DNA of 64,000 nucleotides, taken from assembly GCA_016788295.1 (NCBI GenBank), contig JAEUSY010000041.1, positions 186,001 to 250,000 on the forward strand. Direction: 5' to 3'. A model generated the notes under the pieces. The model saw only the letters and a list, made by a program, of their open reading frames with translations, searched no databases and had not been told where the DNA came from. The position numbers were made by a program, and so were the translations under genes. Positions 8,683 through 17,285 of the stretch are shown here, piece after piece. The stretch is from Flavobacteriales bacterium (GTDB taxonomy: Bacteria > Bacteroidota > Bacteroidia > Flavobacteriales_F > PHOS-HE28). The first letter of the stretch is position 1. Each line of letters starts with the position of its first letter.

Positions 8683-11097
8683 ATGGCAACGACCAAACAA
8701 GCCGCCGACGTGGAGGAAGGCATGACCCTGGATGAAGTGCGCGCCGAGATCCTGCGCGACTACGAACTGTGCGTGCTGAGCCGCGAGGCCAGCCTCATCG
8801 GCCGCAAGGAAGTGCTGGGCGGTAAGGCCAAGTTCGGCATCTTCGGCGATGGCAAGGAACTGGCCCAGGTGTGCATGGCCAAACAGTTCCGCAATGGCGA
8901 CTGGCGCAGCGGCTACTACCGCGACATGACCTTCATGTTCGCCATTGGGGAGCTTACCGTGCAGCAGTGGTTCGCGCAGTTGTACGCCCATGCCGATGTG
9001 AACGCCGACCCCAGCAGCGCCGGTCGCAGCATGAACGGCCACTTCGCCACACGCAGCCTCGATGCCAACGGCGAGTGGAAGGACCTGATGGCCCAGCCCA
9101 ACAGCAGCCCCGACATCAGCCCCACCGCCGGCCAGATGCCCCGTCTGCTCGGATTGGCACAAGCCAGCAAGGTGTTCCGCCACAGCCCCGCGCTGCACGG
9201 CCACACCCACCTGACCGATAAAGGCGACGAGGTCGCTTTCGGCACCATCGGCGATGCCAGCACAAGCGAAGGACACTTCTGGGAGACCATGAACGCGGCC
9301 GGTGTGCTGCAAGTGCCGCTGGCCATGAGCGTGTGGGACGATGGCTGGGGCATCAGCGTCAGCAAGGCTTTCCAGACCACCAAGGGCAGCATTAGCACCC
9401 TATTGCAGGGCTTCCAGAAGGAAGAGGGCACCAATGGCATCCGCATCTACAAGACCAAGGGTTGGGACTACGCCGGCCTGAACCGCACCTACGAAGAGGC
9501 CATTGCCACGTGCCGCGAGGAACAGGTGCCCTGCCTCATCCACGTGGAAGAGGTGACGCAGCCCCAAGGCCACAGCACCAGCGGCAGTCACGAGCGCTAC
9601 AAAAGCACCGTGAGCGACTGGATCCGTGACAAGGACGGAACGCCCGTGGAGGAAGTGCCCCTGCTGGACTGGTACAAGGTGTACGACTGCAACGTGAAGT
9701 TCCGCGAGTGGATCCTGCAGTTCCGTCCAGGCGGCGCCACCATTGCCACTGCCGAGGAACTGGATGCCGTGGAGAACAAGGCCAAGGCCGATGCCCGCGC
9801 CGGACAGAAGGCCGCCTGGGCCGCGTTCCAGAACGAGATCAAGGCCGAGCGCGATGAAGTGCTGGGCTTGATCGAGGCCATCGACCCGGCCATTGCCGCC
9901 GACCTGAAGGCCGAGATGAGCCCCGGTCGCAAGGAAGTGATCAGCGCTGCACGTCGCGCCCTGCTCACGGCCGACAATAACGCACCGCAGCTGCAGGCGT
10001 GGATACACCGCGCCATGGCCGACAACGCCGACCGCTACGGCAGCCACTTGTACAGCCAGAGCGCCAAGAGCAGCCTGAACGTGCGCGAAGTGCCAGTGCG
10101 CTACGACAGCGACGAGCAGGTGGACGGCCGCCTGATCATCCGCGACAACTTCGCAGCGCTATTCGAGAAGGAACCGCTGCTGCTCACCTTCGGCGAGGAC
10201 ACCGGCAAGATCGGTGATGTGAACCAGGGCATGGAAGGCATGCAGGCCCGCTTCGGCGAGATCCGGGTGAGCGATACCGGCATCCGCGAGGCCACCATCC
10301 TGGGCCAGGGCATCGGCATGGCGCTGCGCGGCCTGCGTCCTGTGGCCGAGATCCAATACCTCGATTACCTGCTGTACTGCCTACAAGGCCTCAGCGACGA
10401 CCTGGCCACCGTGCAATGGCGCACCAAGGGCGGCCAGAAATGCCCGCTCATCATCCGCACCCGCGGCCACCGCTTGGAAGGCGTGTGGCACAGCGGCAGC
10501 CCCATGGGCATGATCGTGAACAGCGTGCGCGGCGTGGTGGTGTGCGTGCCCCGCAACATGCAGCAGGCAGCAGGCTTCTACAATACGCTCATCCAGAGCG
10601 ACGATGCAGCACTGGTGATCGAGTGCCTCAACGGCTACCGCAGCAAGGAGCGTATGCCCGCCAACCTCGGTGAGTTCACCGTGCCCATCGGCATCCCCGA
10701 AGTGGTGCGCGAAGGCAACGACCTTACCCTGGTGAGCTACGGCAGCACCTTCAACGTGTGCGCCAAGGCCTGCGACACGCTGGAGGCCATGGGCATCAGC
10801 GCGGAGTTGGTGGATGTGCGCACCCTCCTCCCCTTCGACCGCGAGCACCGCATTGTGGAGAGCCTGAAGAAGACCAACCGCCTGCTGGTGGTGGACGAGG
10901 ACGTGCCCGGCGGCGCCAGTGCCTTCATTCTGCAACAGATCCTGGAAGAGCAGGGCGGATACCGATACCTGGATGCCACGCCCAGCACGCTAACGGCAAA
11001 GGCCCACCGCCCCGCCTACGGCAGCGATGGCGACTACTTCAGCAAGCCCAGCGTGGAGGATGTGGTGGAGAAGGTGATGTGGATGGTGAGGGAATAA
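8683..11097 (+). CDS. Fused 2-oxo acid dehydrogenase E1 (alpha plus beta, thiamine-dependent)
   Basis: 804 residues fuse both E1 subunits. The alpha-like half (about 20-370) has the thiamine-diphosphate segment 'GDASTSEGHFWETMNAAG' followed by 'DDGWGISVS'. The beta-like half (about 475-804) has 'LTFGEDTGKIGDVNQG', 'EIQYLDYLLYCLQGL' and the transketolase C-terminal domain ('DVRTLLPFDREH', 'VVDEDVPGGASAF'). This is the E1 of a branched-chain 2-oxoacid (2-oxoisovalerate-type) or related complex: it decarboxylates the 2-oxo acid and passes the acyl group to E2 lipoate. The fused form is known in Bacteroidota. E2 and E3 are not in this window, so exact substrate specificity is inferred. Confidence 0.9.
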   Translation: MATTKQAADVEEGMTLDEVRAEILRDYELCVLSREASLIGRKEVLGGKAKFGIFGDGKELAQVCMAKQFRNGDWRSGYYRDMTFMFAIGELTVQQWFAQLYAHADVNADPSSAGRSMNGHFATRSLDANGEWKDLMAQPNSSPDISPTAGQMPRLLGLAQASKVFRHSPALHGHTHLTDKGDEVAFGTIGDASTSEGHFWETMNAAGVLQVPLAMSVWDDGWGISVSKAFQTTKGSISTLLQGFQKEEGTNGIRIYKTKGWDYAGLNRTYEEAIATCREEQVPCLIHVEEVTQPQGHSTSGSHERYKSTVSDWIRDKDGTPVEEVPLLDWYKVYDCNVKFREWILQFRPGGATIATAEELDAVENKAKADARAGQKAAWAAFQNEIKAERDEVLGLIEAIDPAIAADLKAEMSPGRKEVISAARRALLTADNNAPQLQAWIHRAMADNADRYGSHLYSQSAKSSLNVREVPVRYDSDEQVDGRLIIRDNFAALFEKEPLLLTFGEDTGKIGDVNQGMEGMQARFGEIRVSDTGIREATILGQGIGMALRGLRPVAEIQYLDYLLYCLQGLSDDLATVQWRTKGGQKCPLIIRTRGHRLEGVWHSGSPMGMIVNSVRGVVVCVPRNMQQAAGFYNTLIQSDDAALVIECLNGYRSKERMPANLGEFTVPIGIPEVVREGNDLTLVSYGSTFNVCAKACDTLEAMGISAELVDVRTLLPFDREHRIVESLKKTNRLLVVDEDVPGGASAFILQQILEEQGGYRYLDATPSTLTAKAHRPAYGSDGDYFSKPSVEDVVEKVMWMVRE

Positions 11098-11224
11098 GTG
11101 CCGATCAGCCGCTCTAAGGGCCTACGGCGCCACAACACCCTTCCGGTCATGATGGTGAATGCATGCTCAGCCACAATGAGGTAGAGCACAGTGCGCTTAC
11201 CACCGGCCATCAAGCCTTGCACCG

Positions 11225-11725
11225 ATGAACATTACCTTACTGTTCGGCACTGCCCTGCTGTTGGCGAGCATGTTCGTTCACGCCAGCACCTTCATCACGG
11301 ACCGCGAGCCGTTGCCCATGGCGGTGGTATTCCCGCTTACGGGGCTCATGTTCATCCTGTTTTTCATTGCCGTGCGTGTTGCCCGCAAACAGGACATGCA
11401 CGTGAACGGTGGCTGGTCTTGGAAACAAGTGCTTGAGCATGCGCCCAAATGGACACACTATGCACTGGCAGCACTTGCAGCCTACACCGGCTTCAACTTT
11501 CTCTTCTCGTTATGGTATTTGAACGAGGGGCTTACGCCCGGTGTGGTGCAAGGGCAATACGTGATGCAGGACCATGGCAACGTTGTGCGCACTCTTAGCC
11601 AAGCTGAATACTGGCGGCATTCGGCCTATGAGCTCCGCGGCATGAGCACGCACATTATCCTCTTCACGGCAGTTGCGTTGGGAATGCTCTGGTCACACGT
11701 CAGGAAGGAGAAGTACCTGGGGTAG
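11225..11725 (+). CDS. Small integral membrane protein, unknown function
   Basis: 166 residues with four predicted membrane segments: about 2-22, 30-50 ('PMAVVFPLTGLMFILFF'), 77-97 and 142-158. A polar loop of about 45 residues lies between segments 3 and 4. The C-terminus is basic ('SHVRKEKYLG'), suggesting a cytoplasmic end. I recognise no family. It stands alone, with 127 bp upstream that show no clear promoter and 90 bp downstream before the J-domain gene. Confidence 0.75.
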   Translation: MNITLLFGTALLLASMFVHASTFITDREPLPMAVVFPLTGLMFILFFIAVRVARKQDMHVNGGWSWKQVLEHAPKWTHYALAALAAYTGFNFLFSLWYLNEGLTPGVVQGQYVMQDHGNVVRTLSQAEYWRHSAYELRGMSTHIILFTAVALGMLWSHVRKEKYLG

Positions 11726-11802
11726 GTTGAGGGGCAGGTGCGCGATCCTCCAAAGTGCATTCGACTGGGGCTGGCAAGCACCACTTCCATTCGGCCATTC
11801 AC

Positions 11803-11810
11803 CATCTTCG
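11803..11810 (+). promoter_or_regulatory. Possible -7-like element CATCTTCG
   Basis: Variant of TAnnTTnG with C at position 1, 4 nt before the ATG at 11815. It is listed because the same 4-nt spacing recurs at several starts here. Confidence 0.25.
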
Positions 11811-11814
11811 CCCC

Positions 11815-12381
11815 ATGGACCACTACGCGGCGCTGGGGCTGGGCCATGATGCCACTGCCGATTCAATACGCACGGCTTACAGGCGGTTGGCGAAGTCCTA
11901 CCATCCCGATGTGTCCACGCTGCCCGATGCACACCAGCGCTTCATCCGCATCACCGAGGCCTACGAGGTCCTGAGCGATCCCGTGAAACGTGCGCGGTAC
12001 GATATGACGCGCCACAGCCCCAGCCCACGGCGTGCCACCCCGCGCGAAGAGCCGCGCTACGAGCGCGATGTAAGGCGCTACCAGCAGCAGGCCAAGGAAA
12101 GGGCCGAGCGCTTCAGCCGGATGTCGTACAGTGATTTCGACCAGCAGTATTTCGATACAGCAGTGGGCTATTTCGCACCCAAGATGCTGGGCTGCTTCGG
12201 CATCATCATCGCGTTCTTCATTTGCCTCGCCTTGGTATTGGGTGCTGTGGAAGCGTTCGACCTGCCCTTGGGCATCATTGGCATCTCCATGCTGGTGCTC
12301 ATCCCCTTGGGCGTGTGGGCCAGTACCGAGTTCGATGCGCGGCACAACCGATGGATGCGCGAACGCAAGACCCGCAGGTAG
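11815..12381 (+). CDS. J-domain (DnaJ-like) membrane protein
   Basis: 188 residues. The N-terminal J domain spans about 2-65 and contains the HPD tripeptide ('LAKSYHPDVSTLPDAH'), needed to stimulate DnaK ATPase, plus 'EAYEVLSDPVKRARYD'. A basic/proline linker ('SPSPRRATPREEP') leads to two predicted membrane segments (about 123-143 and 150-170). There is no glycine/phenylalanine region, zinc finger or substrate-binding domain, so this is a class III J protein that probably recruits DnaK to the membrane. The client is unknown. Confidence 0.88.
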   Translation: MDHYAALGLGHDATADSIRTAYRRLAKSYHPDVSTLPDAHQRFIRITEAYEVLSDPVKRARYDMTRHSPSPRRATPREEPRYERDVRRYQQQAKERAERFSRMSYSDFDQQYFDTAVGYFAPKMLGCFGIIIAFFICLALVLGAVEAFDLPLGIIGISMLVLIPLGVWASTEFDARHNRWMRERKTRR

Positions 12382-12413
12382 CGCGATCGGCAACTTTTCC
12401 GCGTTCGCTCGTC

Positions 12414-12422
12414 TACCCTTTG
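12414..12422 (+). promoter_or_regulatory. -7-like element TACCCTTTG
   Basis: One extra base relative to TAnnTTTG, 23 nt before the ATG at 12446. A TTTT tract near 12395 may be a weak -33 element. Confidence 0.35.
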
Positions 12423-12445
12423 GCGCACTGATCAAACCGGAGAAC

Positions 12446-13531
12446 ATGCGATCACTCTTACTCATTGTTATCGCTCTGTATGCAGCGGCAGCAGTCGCCC
12501 AATGCGGACCCTATGTGGCCCACCCTATTTGGCCCGAAACACAGGGCTCCGCCTTTCTGAACCCGAACGAATGCGGCGATGCCATCACCTCGTGCCTGTG
12601 GGATGGTGGCAGCACAGCCTGGGAAGCCTTCGGACTACCCATAGGCACGCACACCGTGGCGCTGTTCGTCAACGGGTTGGAAGTACAGACCCTCACCTTC
12701 GAGGTGGAACAACTGGAATGGGACCTCAACCAGGCCGTGTTCCCCTATCAGGGTGCAGTGTCTGTTTCCATGTGGGCCGAAGTGCCTTATTGCGGCACCT
12801 CCATCTTCAACTACCACCACTGTCCGCCCGACCCGGAACAGACCGTGGTGTACCTGCTACAGGACGGGGTGGCCATCGACAGCCTGAGCCCCGTGGGCTG
12901 CCTGGCCACACAGCACGAATGGAGCGGATTGCCCTTCGGCTACACCTACCAACTGTACCTGGTGGACCATGGCGCCTGCGGCTCGGAAGCCTGGGGAGCC
13001 GCTGTGGAAACATGGAGCTGTGCGGGTGCCGATGTGGTGCTTGATGTGCAATCCTCCATGGGCAGCACCGGCTCCATTGAAGTGCTGGAAGTGATGCCCG
13101 ACCCCGCCTCCATCAACCCGCCTGCCGGACCGCTGGAAGGCACCTTCCGCCTTTGGTCGCTGCCCGGCTACGAGCAAGTGGGCGATGAACAGACCGGCAC
13201 CAGTGCTTATTGGGATGGTCTGCCTCCGGGCGACTACGAAGTGCTCTTCGCCCCCGACCTGCTCTGCGACCCCGTGCTCACACCCGTCACCGTTGACCTG
13301 ATCTCGGGCATTGGCATACACGCTACAAGGAACCTGCACACCTGGCCGCAACCCGCACATAACGTTCTGCACTGGAACGGCACAGCCAATACAGCACGCA
13401 TCACCGACCTGCACGGACGCCTACTGCTCCAAGTCCGCAATACCGACCGCATGGACGTAGCCACGCTGGTACGGGGCACCTACCTGTTGCATGTGGAAGG
13501 GCGCAGTGCCACGCGCTTCGTGAAGGACTAG
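12446..13531 (+). CDS. Secreted protein with probable T9SS type A C-terminal domain
   Basis: 361 residues. The signal peptide is 'MRSLLLIVIALYAAAAVAQ'. The central region is all-beta with paired cysteines ('WAEVPYCGTSIF', 'PVGCLATQHEW') and I recognise no named domain. The C-terminal 70 residues resemble a type A sorting domain: 'TWPQPAHNVLHW', 'ARITDLHGRLLLQV', 'VRGTYLLHVEG' and a terminal 'TRFVKD'. The canonical 'YPNP' motif is altered to 'WPQP', a conservative variant. It is predicted to be exported through the T9SS. It precedes another T9SS cargo gene on the same strand. Confidence 0.75.
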   Translation: MRSLLLIVIALYAAAAVAQCGPYVAHPIWPETQGSAFLNPNECGDAITSCLWDGGSTAWEAFGLPIGTHTVALFVNGLEVQTLTFEVEQLEWDLNQAVFPYQGAVSVSMWAEVPYCGTSIFNYHHCPPDPEQTVVYLLQDGVAIDSLSPVGCLATQHEWSGLPFGYTYQLYLVDHGACGSEAWGAAVETWSCAGADVVLDVQSSMGSTGSIEVLEVMPDPASINPPAGPLEGTFRLWSLPGYEQVGDEQTGTSAYWDGLPPGDYEVLFAPDLLCDPVLTPVTVDLISGIGIHATRNLHTWPQPAHNVLHWNGTANTARITDLHGRLLLQVRNTDRMDVATLVRGTYLLHVEGRSATRFVKD

Positions 13532-13688
13532 CGAAGGCGCGTCATACAGCGCGATCGTCCGGTGATCGTAAGAATTGGCCCGAAGCAGTCTTTGGGTTTC
13601 CTGTTCACATGCGATCGTGGACGGTGGATCGCTTGTGGGGAAGCCCGGCTGGGCGACCTTTGGGGTACGAGAACCGTCATTACCCGCG

Positions 13689-15173
13689 ATGCGTCACCTT
13701 CTTCTCTTTCCCTGCCTCCTTTCTATCGCCACGACCCATGTGCACGGCCAGTGCAACGGCTCCATCTCATTGGGCCCCGATGTGGTGCTGTGCGAAGGAC
13801 AGACCACCCTGCTGACCCCCGGCCCCGGCTACATCAGCTATGTGTGGAACGATGGCTTCACCGGTGCCGTGCGCAACGAGGGCACTGCCGGTGTTTACAG
13901 TTGCACTGTGCAGGAACTGGCCGTGGGCGTTAATCTGGTGGTGAACGGCGATTTCTCCGCAGGTGCCACGGGCTTTACCAGCGGTTACGTGCCCGGTACG
14001 GGTGGCACATGGGGACTGCTCAGCCTTGAGGGACAATACGCAGTGGCCAGCAATGGCACCGCGACCCACAACAACTTCCCGCCATGTACGGACCACACTG
14101 GAGGTGGCAATATGATGGTGGTGAATGGCGCGGCAGTACCCGGTGTGTCCATCTGGTGCCAGAGCATCACGGTGACACCAAATACGAACTACGCATTCTC
14201 CGCCTGGCTTTCCACCATGGTGACCTCCAATCCAGCTGTGTTGCAGTTCACCATCAACGGACAGGTGCTCGGCGGCACGTTCACGGCACCGTCCACCTCC
14301 TGCACCTGGGACCAGTTCTCCGAGCTATGGAACTCGGGTACCAATACCACGGCAGAGATCTGCATCACCAACCAGAACACCCAGGTCAGTGGCAACGACT
14401 TTGCCATTGATGATATCACCTTCACGCAATTCTGCAATTATACCGATACCGTGGAGGTGTTCGTGAACGCCTACCCCGAGCCGGACCTAGGGCCCGACCA
14501 GGTGTTTTGCGGCCCCGGCACCGTGGTGCTCGATGCCACCACGCCCACGGTGGATACGTACATCTGGAACAACGGACTGGCCAACGGCCCGCAGCTCACG
14601 GTCACAACCAGCGGCACTTATTGGGTGAACGTGTTCACCGGTGCCTGTTTCGGTCGCGATTCGGTGACGGTGACCTTCCTACCACAACCCACCCTCGACC
14701 TTGGCGGCGACCAAAGCGCTTGCTCCGGCGACAGTGTGACCATTTTCCCCTTCCCGCAGGATGCCGACTACCTGTGGCACGATGGCTCCACCAACAACAG
14801 TTACACCACGTCCACCAGCGAAGTGGTCTGGCTGCAGATCTCGCAAGGCCCTTGCACCGCATCGGACACGGTGCTCGTAAGCATCGACCCATGCACGGCC
14901 GTGGTGGAAATGCCCAATGTCTTCAGCCCCAACGGCGACGGCCATAACGACCAGTTCCAAGCGATACTGCTTGATGGTGTGAGCGGTGTGCAGCTCAACA
15001 TCTTTAACCGCTGGGGTCAACTGGTGTATGAAAGCAAGGGTCCGCAATTCGCGTGGGACGGCCGCACCGGTGCCGGCATGAACGTGTCCGACGGCGTGTA
15101 CTTCTGGACCCTTACCTATAACGGCCCCAAGGGCAACGGCGAGCAATACGGCACAGTGACCTTGTTGCGCTGA
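13689..15173 (+). CDS. Type B T9SS (gliding-motility C-terminal) secreted protein
   Basis: 494 residues from the ATG at 13689, which starts a signal peptide ('MRHLLLFPCLLSIATTHVHG'). After a short Ig-like stretch comes a lectin-like jelly-roll candidate (about 80-240, starting 'NLVVNGDFSAGATGF'), common in carbohydrate-binding proteins. Two Ig/CHU-type repeats follow ('FCGPGTVVLDATTP', 'LDLGGDQSACSGDSV'). The last 90 residues are a classical type B domain ('MPNVFSPNGDGHNDQF', 'IFNRWGQLVYES', 'WDGRTGAG', 'DGVYFWTLTY'). Probable role: a surface or released binding protein; the ligand is unknown. A GACCTTTG sits 26 nt upstream as a possible promoter. Confidence 0.88.
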   Translation: MRHLLLFPCLLSIATTHVHGQCNGSISLGPDVVLCEGQTTLLTPGPGYISYVWNDGFTGAVRNEGTAGVYSCTVQELAVGVNLVVNGDFSAGATGFTSGYVPGTGGTWGLLSLEGQYAVASNGTATHNNFPPCTDHTGGGNMMVVNGAAVPGVSIWCQSITVTPNTNYAFSAWLSTMVTSNPAVLQFTINGQVLGGTFTAPSTSCTWDQFSELWNSGTNTTAEICITNQNTQVSGNDFAIDDITFTQFCNYTDTVEVFVNAYPEPDLGPDQVFCGPGTVVLDATTPTVDTYIWNNGLANGPQLTVTTSGTYWVNVFTGACFGRDSVTVTFLPQPTLDLGGDQSACSGDSVTIFPFPQDADYLWHDGSTNNSYTTSTSEVVWLQISQGPCTASDTVLVSIDPCTAVVEMPNVFSPNGDGHNDQFQAILLDGVSGVQLNIFNRWGQLVYESKGPQFAWDGRTGAGMNVSDGVYFWTLTYNGPKGNGEQYGTVTLLR

Positions 15174-15256
15174 GGAAGTGGTCCTTCAGGAAGTGGTGCT
15201 CGCCGGCAAAAGTCAATGGCGCGCGTGGTCATAGATCCACACTCCAGGAACAGGTC

Positions 15257-17077
15257 TCAGTAAGGTAGATTGATCTGGGTGCGTACTGCTGTGGGGGTTA
15301 CCCCTCCAATGACCTGCAGAATAAGGTCGCGGTCGTTGTTCTGGCCCGTGTATTTAACGATGCCGTCCATGTTCACATCCGCATTGGAGTAAATACCCAC
15401 CACGGTTGCTGACGGTATCTCACCGCCGATCGCCACGAGTATCGGATCGCGATCATTGTCCACACCCGTGTATTTGGTCTGTCCGTTGAATGTGACATCT
15501 CCACACCACATGCGCCGGTCGTCCGGGAGGCTCGGGTCCACATAGAGCGCATTGGGATAGCACGAGGTACCCGATATGTTCGTGTAGTCCACTGCTACCG
15601 TGTCCGCATAGTACCAATTGCCGAACTGCTGAACCACGCCCAGATGATTCCGGTGACGAACGGCCGCCACGTATCGTCCTTGCTGGTTCATGTAAAGGGG
15701 CAGCGGCCATGTGCCATCCAACGCCACCACATCACCATCGCGCTGCAATAATGCCGGACGGTTGTACCGCACCGCATTGCCACGCTGCGAGGCAACGGGG
15801 TCCGGTATCATGTCCACGATCACCCAGTCCACGATCGCATCAGGGCCGGTAACATCCAACAAGGCGGGATCGAACACATCGGGCCAGCCATTGCCGCTAT
15901 AGGTGAAGCCCAATGCCGTGTAGGGTTCCGTCTGAGGCAAAACACCCTGTGTCCGTAGATCATCGCGCATCAGCATGGTGTCATCATCGAACGGCCCTTG
16001 AAGCAGTACCTGCAACATCAGGTGCGGTGGCGGTATGTAGCACGGTGCGTTGCTGTCGCAAAGTCCTGGGGTGAACCCGAAATCGGCCGCGTTCATCTCT
16101 AGCTCCGGCGGTTGGTTTGGCAGGCAGCTGAAGGAATTGCCCTGGCAGCGCAGAACCTCCAGGTCCTTGTTCAGGTAGGGCAGACAACCCAGCGTGGTGC
16201 TATCGATGTATAGCTCCTGCAGCATCACCGGAAGGGCTGCCACCGATGTGATCGGGTTGTTACCCACATCCAGCCGGTTCAATCGTGTTTGGATCATATT
16301 GGCCACCGTACTGATCTGGTTATGGCTCACATCCAGCAGGCCCATGTAGCTGGTCCAGTTGCCGCTCAGGGTTGTCAGTTGGTTGTGGTGCGCCAGCAGG
16401 TTGCCCAAACTGGTCTGTGGCCCCACCTGTGGCAGGGATGTGAACTGGTTGTAGCTGATGTCCAAAAAGTCACACCACGTGGGAATGCTCAGGCTGCTCA
16501 GCTGGTTATGATGGGCATTTAGCTGGTACACCGAACTGGGCAGGTCCAGCAATGCCGTCAACTGGTTGTGGCTGCAATCTACCCAGTTCAACGTCGGAGG
16601 CCAACCATTGAAGTCGAGCGTGGTCAATTGGTTATTGTTGCAGCGTAGTTCTACAAGCGCATAGATGGACGATACGTCCAAGGTGGTCAGCGCATTATTC
16701 CGAAGGAACAGGTATTCCACCGTGCTGGGCGCGTAGGTGAAGGTGGTGAACTGTGGGCAGTTGTCGATGACCAGGAAGGTGAGCTGCGGAGGCAACTGCT
16801 CCTCCAACTGGATGCCTGTGATGGGAAGACCATACACCCACAATTGTGTGACATTGGCAAAGGCGGAAAGTCCACGCAGGTTGGCAATGGGCTGGTTATT
16901 TATGGATAGCATCGTCACCGCCATCACTCCAGGGTGGCTCTCATCAATGTAGTTGCCCGAAACGCAACCGGGGTAGTTGCTATTGGCCCACGCGCGCAGG
17001 TTGGCATCCGGGGCGTAGGTAAGGGCCTTGGCACTGGGCACAAGCAGGCACATGGCGAACAGTATCGGTAAGCGCAT
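15257..17077 (-). CDS. Secreted leucine-rich-repeat protein with tandem KYTG/NDRD C-terminal units
   Basis: 606 residues with signal peptide 'MRLPILFAMCLLVPSAKA'. Residues about 60-340 form roughly ten short leucine-rich repeats of 19-22 residues ending in Asn-rich turns ('LDVSHNQ', 'LNAHHNQ', 'LDISYNQ'), like surface LRR proteins. A beta-rich region follows (about 350-510). The last roughly 95 residues hold two similar units: 'GDVTFNGQTKYTGVDNDRD' and 'ADVNMDGIVKYTGQNNDRD', each followed by 'IL' and 'IGG'. The second has a D-x-N-x-D-G loop like dockerin or EF-hand calcium sites. No type A or B sorting domain is visible, so this tail may be the export or anchoring signal (inference). Confidence 0.82.
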   Translation of the reverse strand: MRLPILFAMCLLVPSAKALTYAPDANLRAWANSNYPGCVSGNYIDESHPGVMAVTMLSINNQPIANLRGLSAFANVTQLWVYGLPITGIQLEEQLPPQLTFLVIDNCPQFTTFTYAPSTVEYLFLRNNALTTLDVSSIYALVELRCNNNQLTTLDFNGWPPTLNWVDCSHNQLTALLDLPSSVYQLNAHHNQLSSLSIPTWCDFLDISYNQFTSLPQVGPQTSLGNLLAHHNQLTTLSGNWTSYMGLLDVSHNQISTVANMIQTRLNRLDVGNNPITSVAALPVMLQELYIDSTTLGCLPYLNKDLEVLRCQGNSFSCLPNQPPELEMNAADFGFTPGLCDSNAPCYIPPPHLMLQVLLQGPFDDDTMLMRDDLRTQGVLPQTEPYTALGFTYSGNGWPDVFDPALLDVTGPDAIVDWVIVDMIPDPVASQRGNAVRYNRPALLQRDGDVVALDGTWPLPLYMNQQGRYVAAVRHRNHLGVVQQFGNWYYADTVAVDYTNISGTSCYPNALYVDPSLPDDRRMWCGDVTFNGQTKYTGVDNDRDPILVAIGGEIPSATVVGIYSNADVNMDGIVKYTGQNNDRDLILQVIGGVTPTAVRTQINLPY

Positions 17078-17098
17078 AGCGTGAAATTAACCCGTAGA

Positions 17099-17106
17099 CG
17101 AACATG
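17099..17106 (-). promoter_or_regulatory. Possible -7-like element CATGTTCG
   Basis: Reverse-strand variant of nAnnTTnG, 21 nt before the ATG at 17077. The rest of the 208-bp divergent spacer shows no clear element for the metalloprotease gene. Confidence 0.22.
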
Positions 17107-17285
17107 GCTGGACTGGGCTGCCTCAGTGGTCAAGCGGACCAGTGCACACGCAATAGCGCCGGGTCCTCAGAAGCTGATCGTGTTACGACCTCGAAAACAA
17201 CTGCAAATAGCAACTGCCAAACGGTCGTTTCGTGATCACGTGCAACGAGAACGATGCAACGATCGTCATTAACCAGATCCACCAT

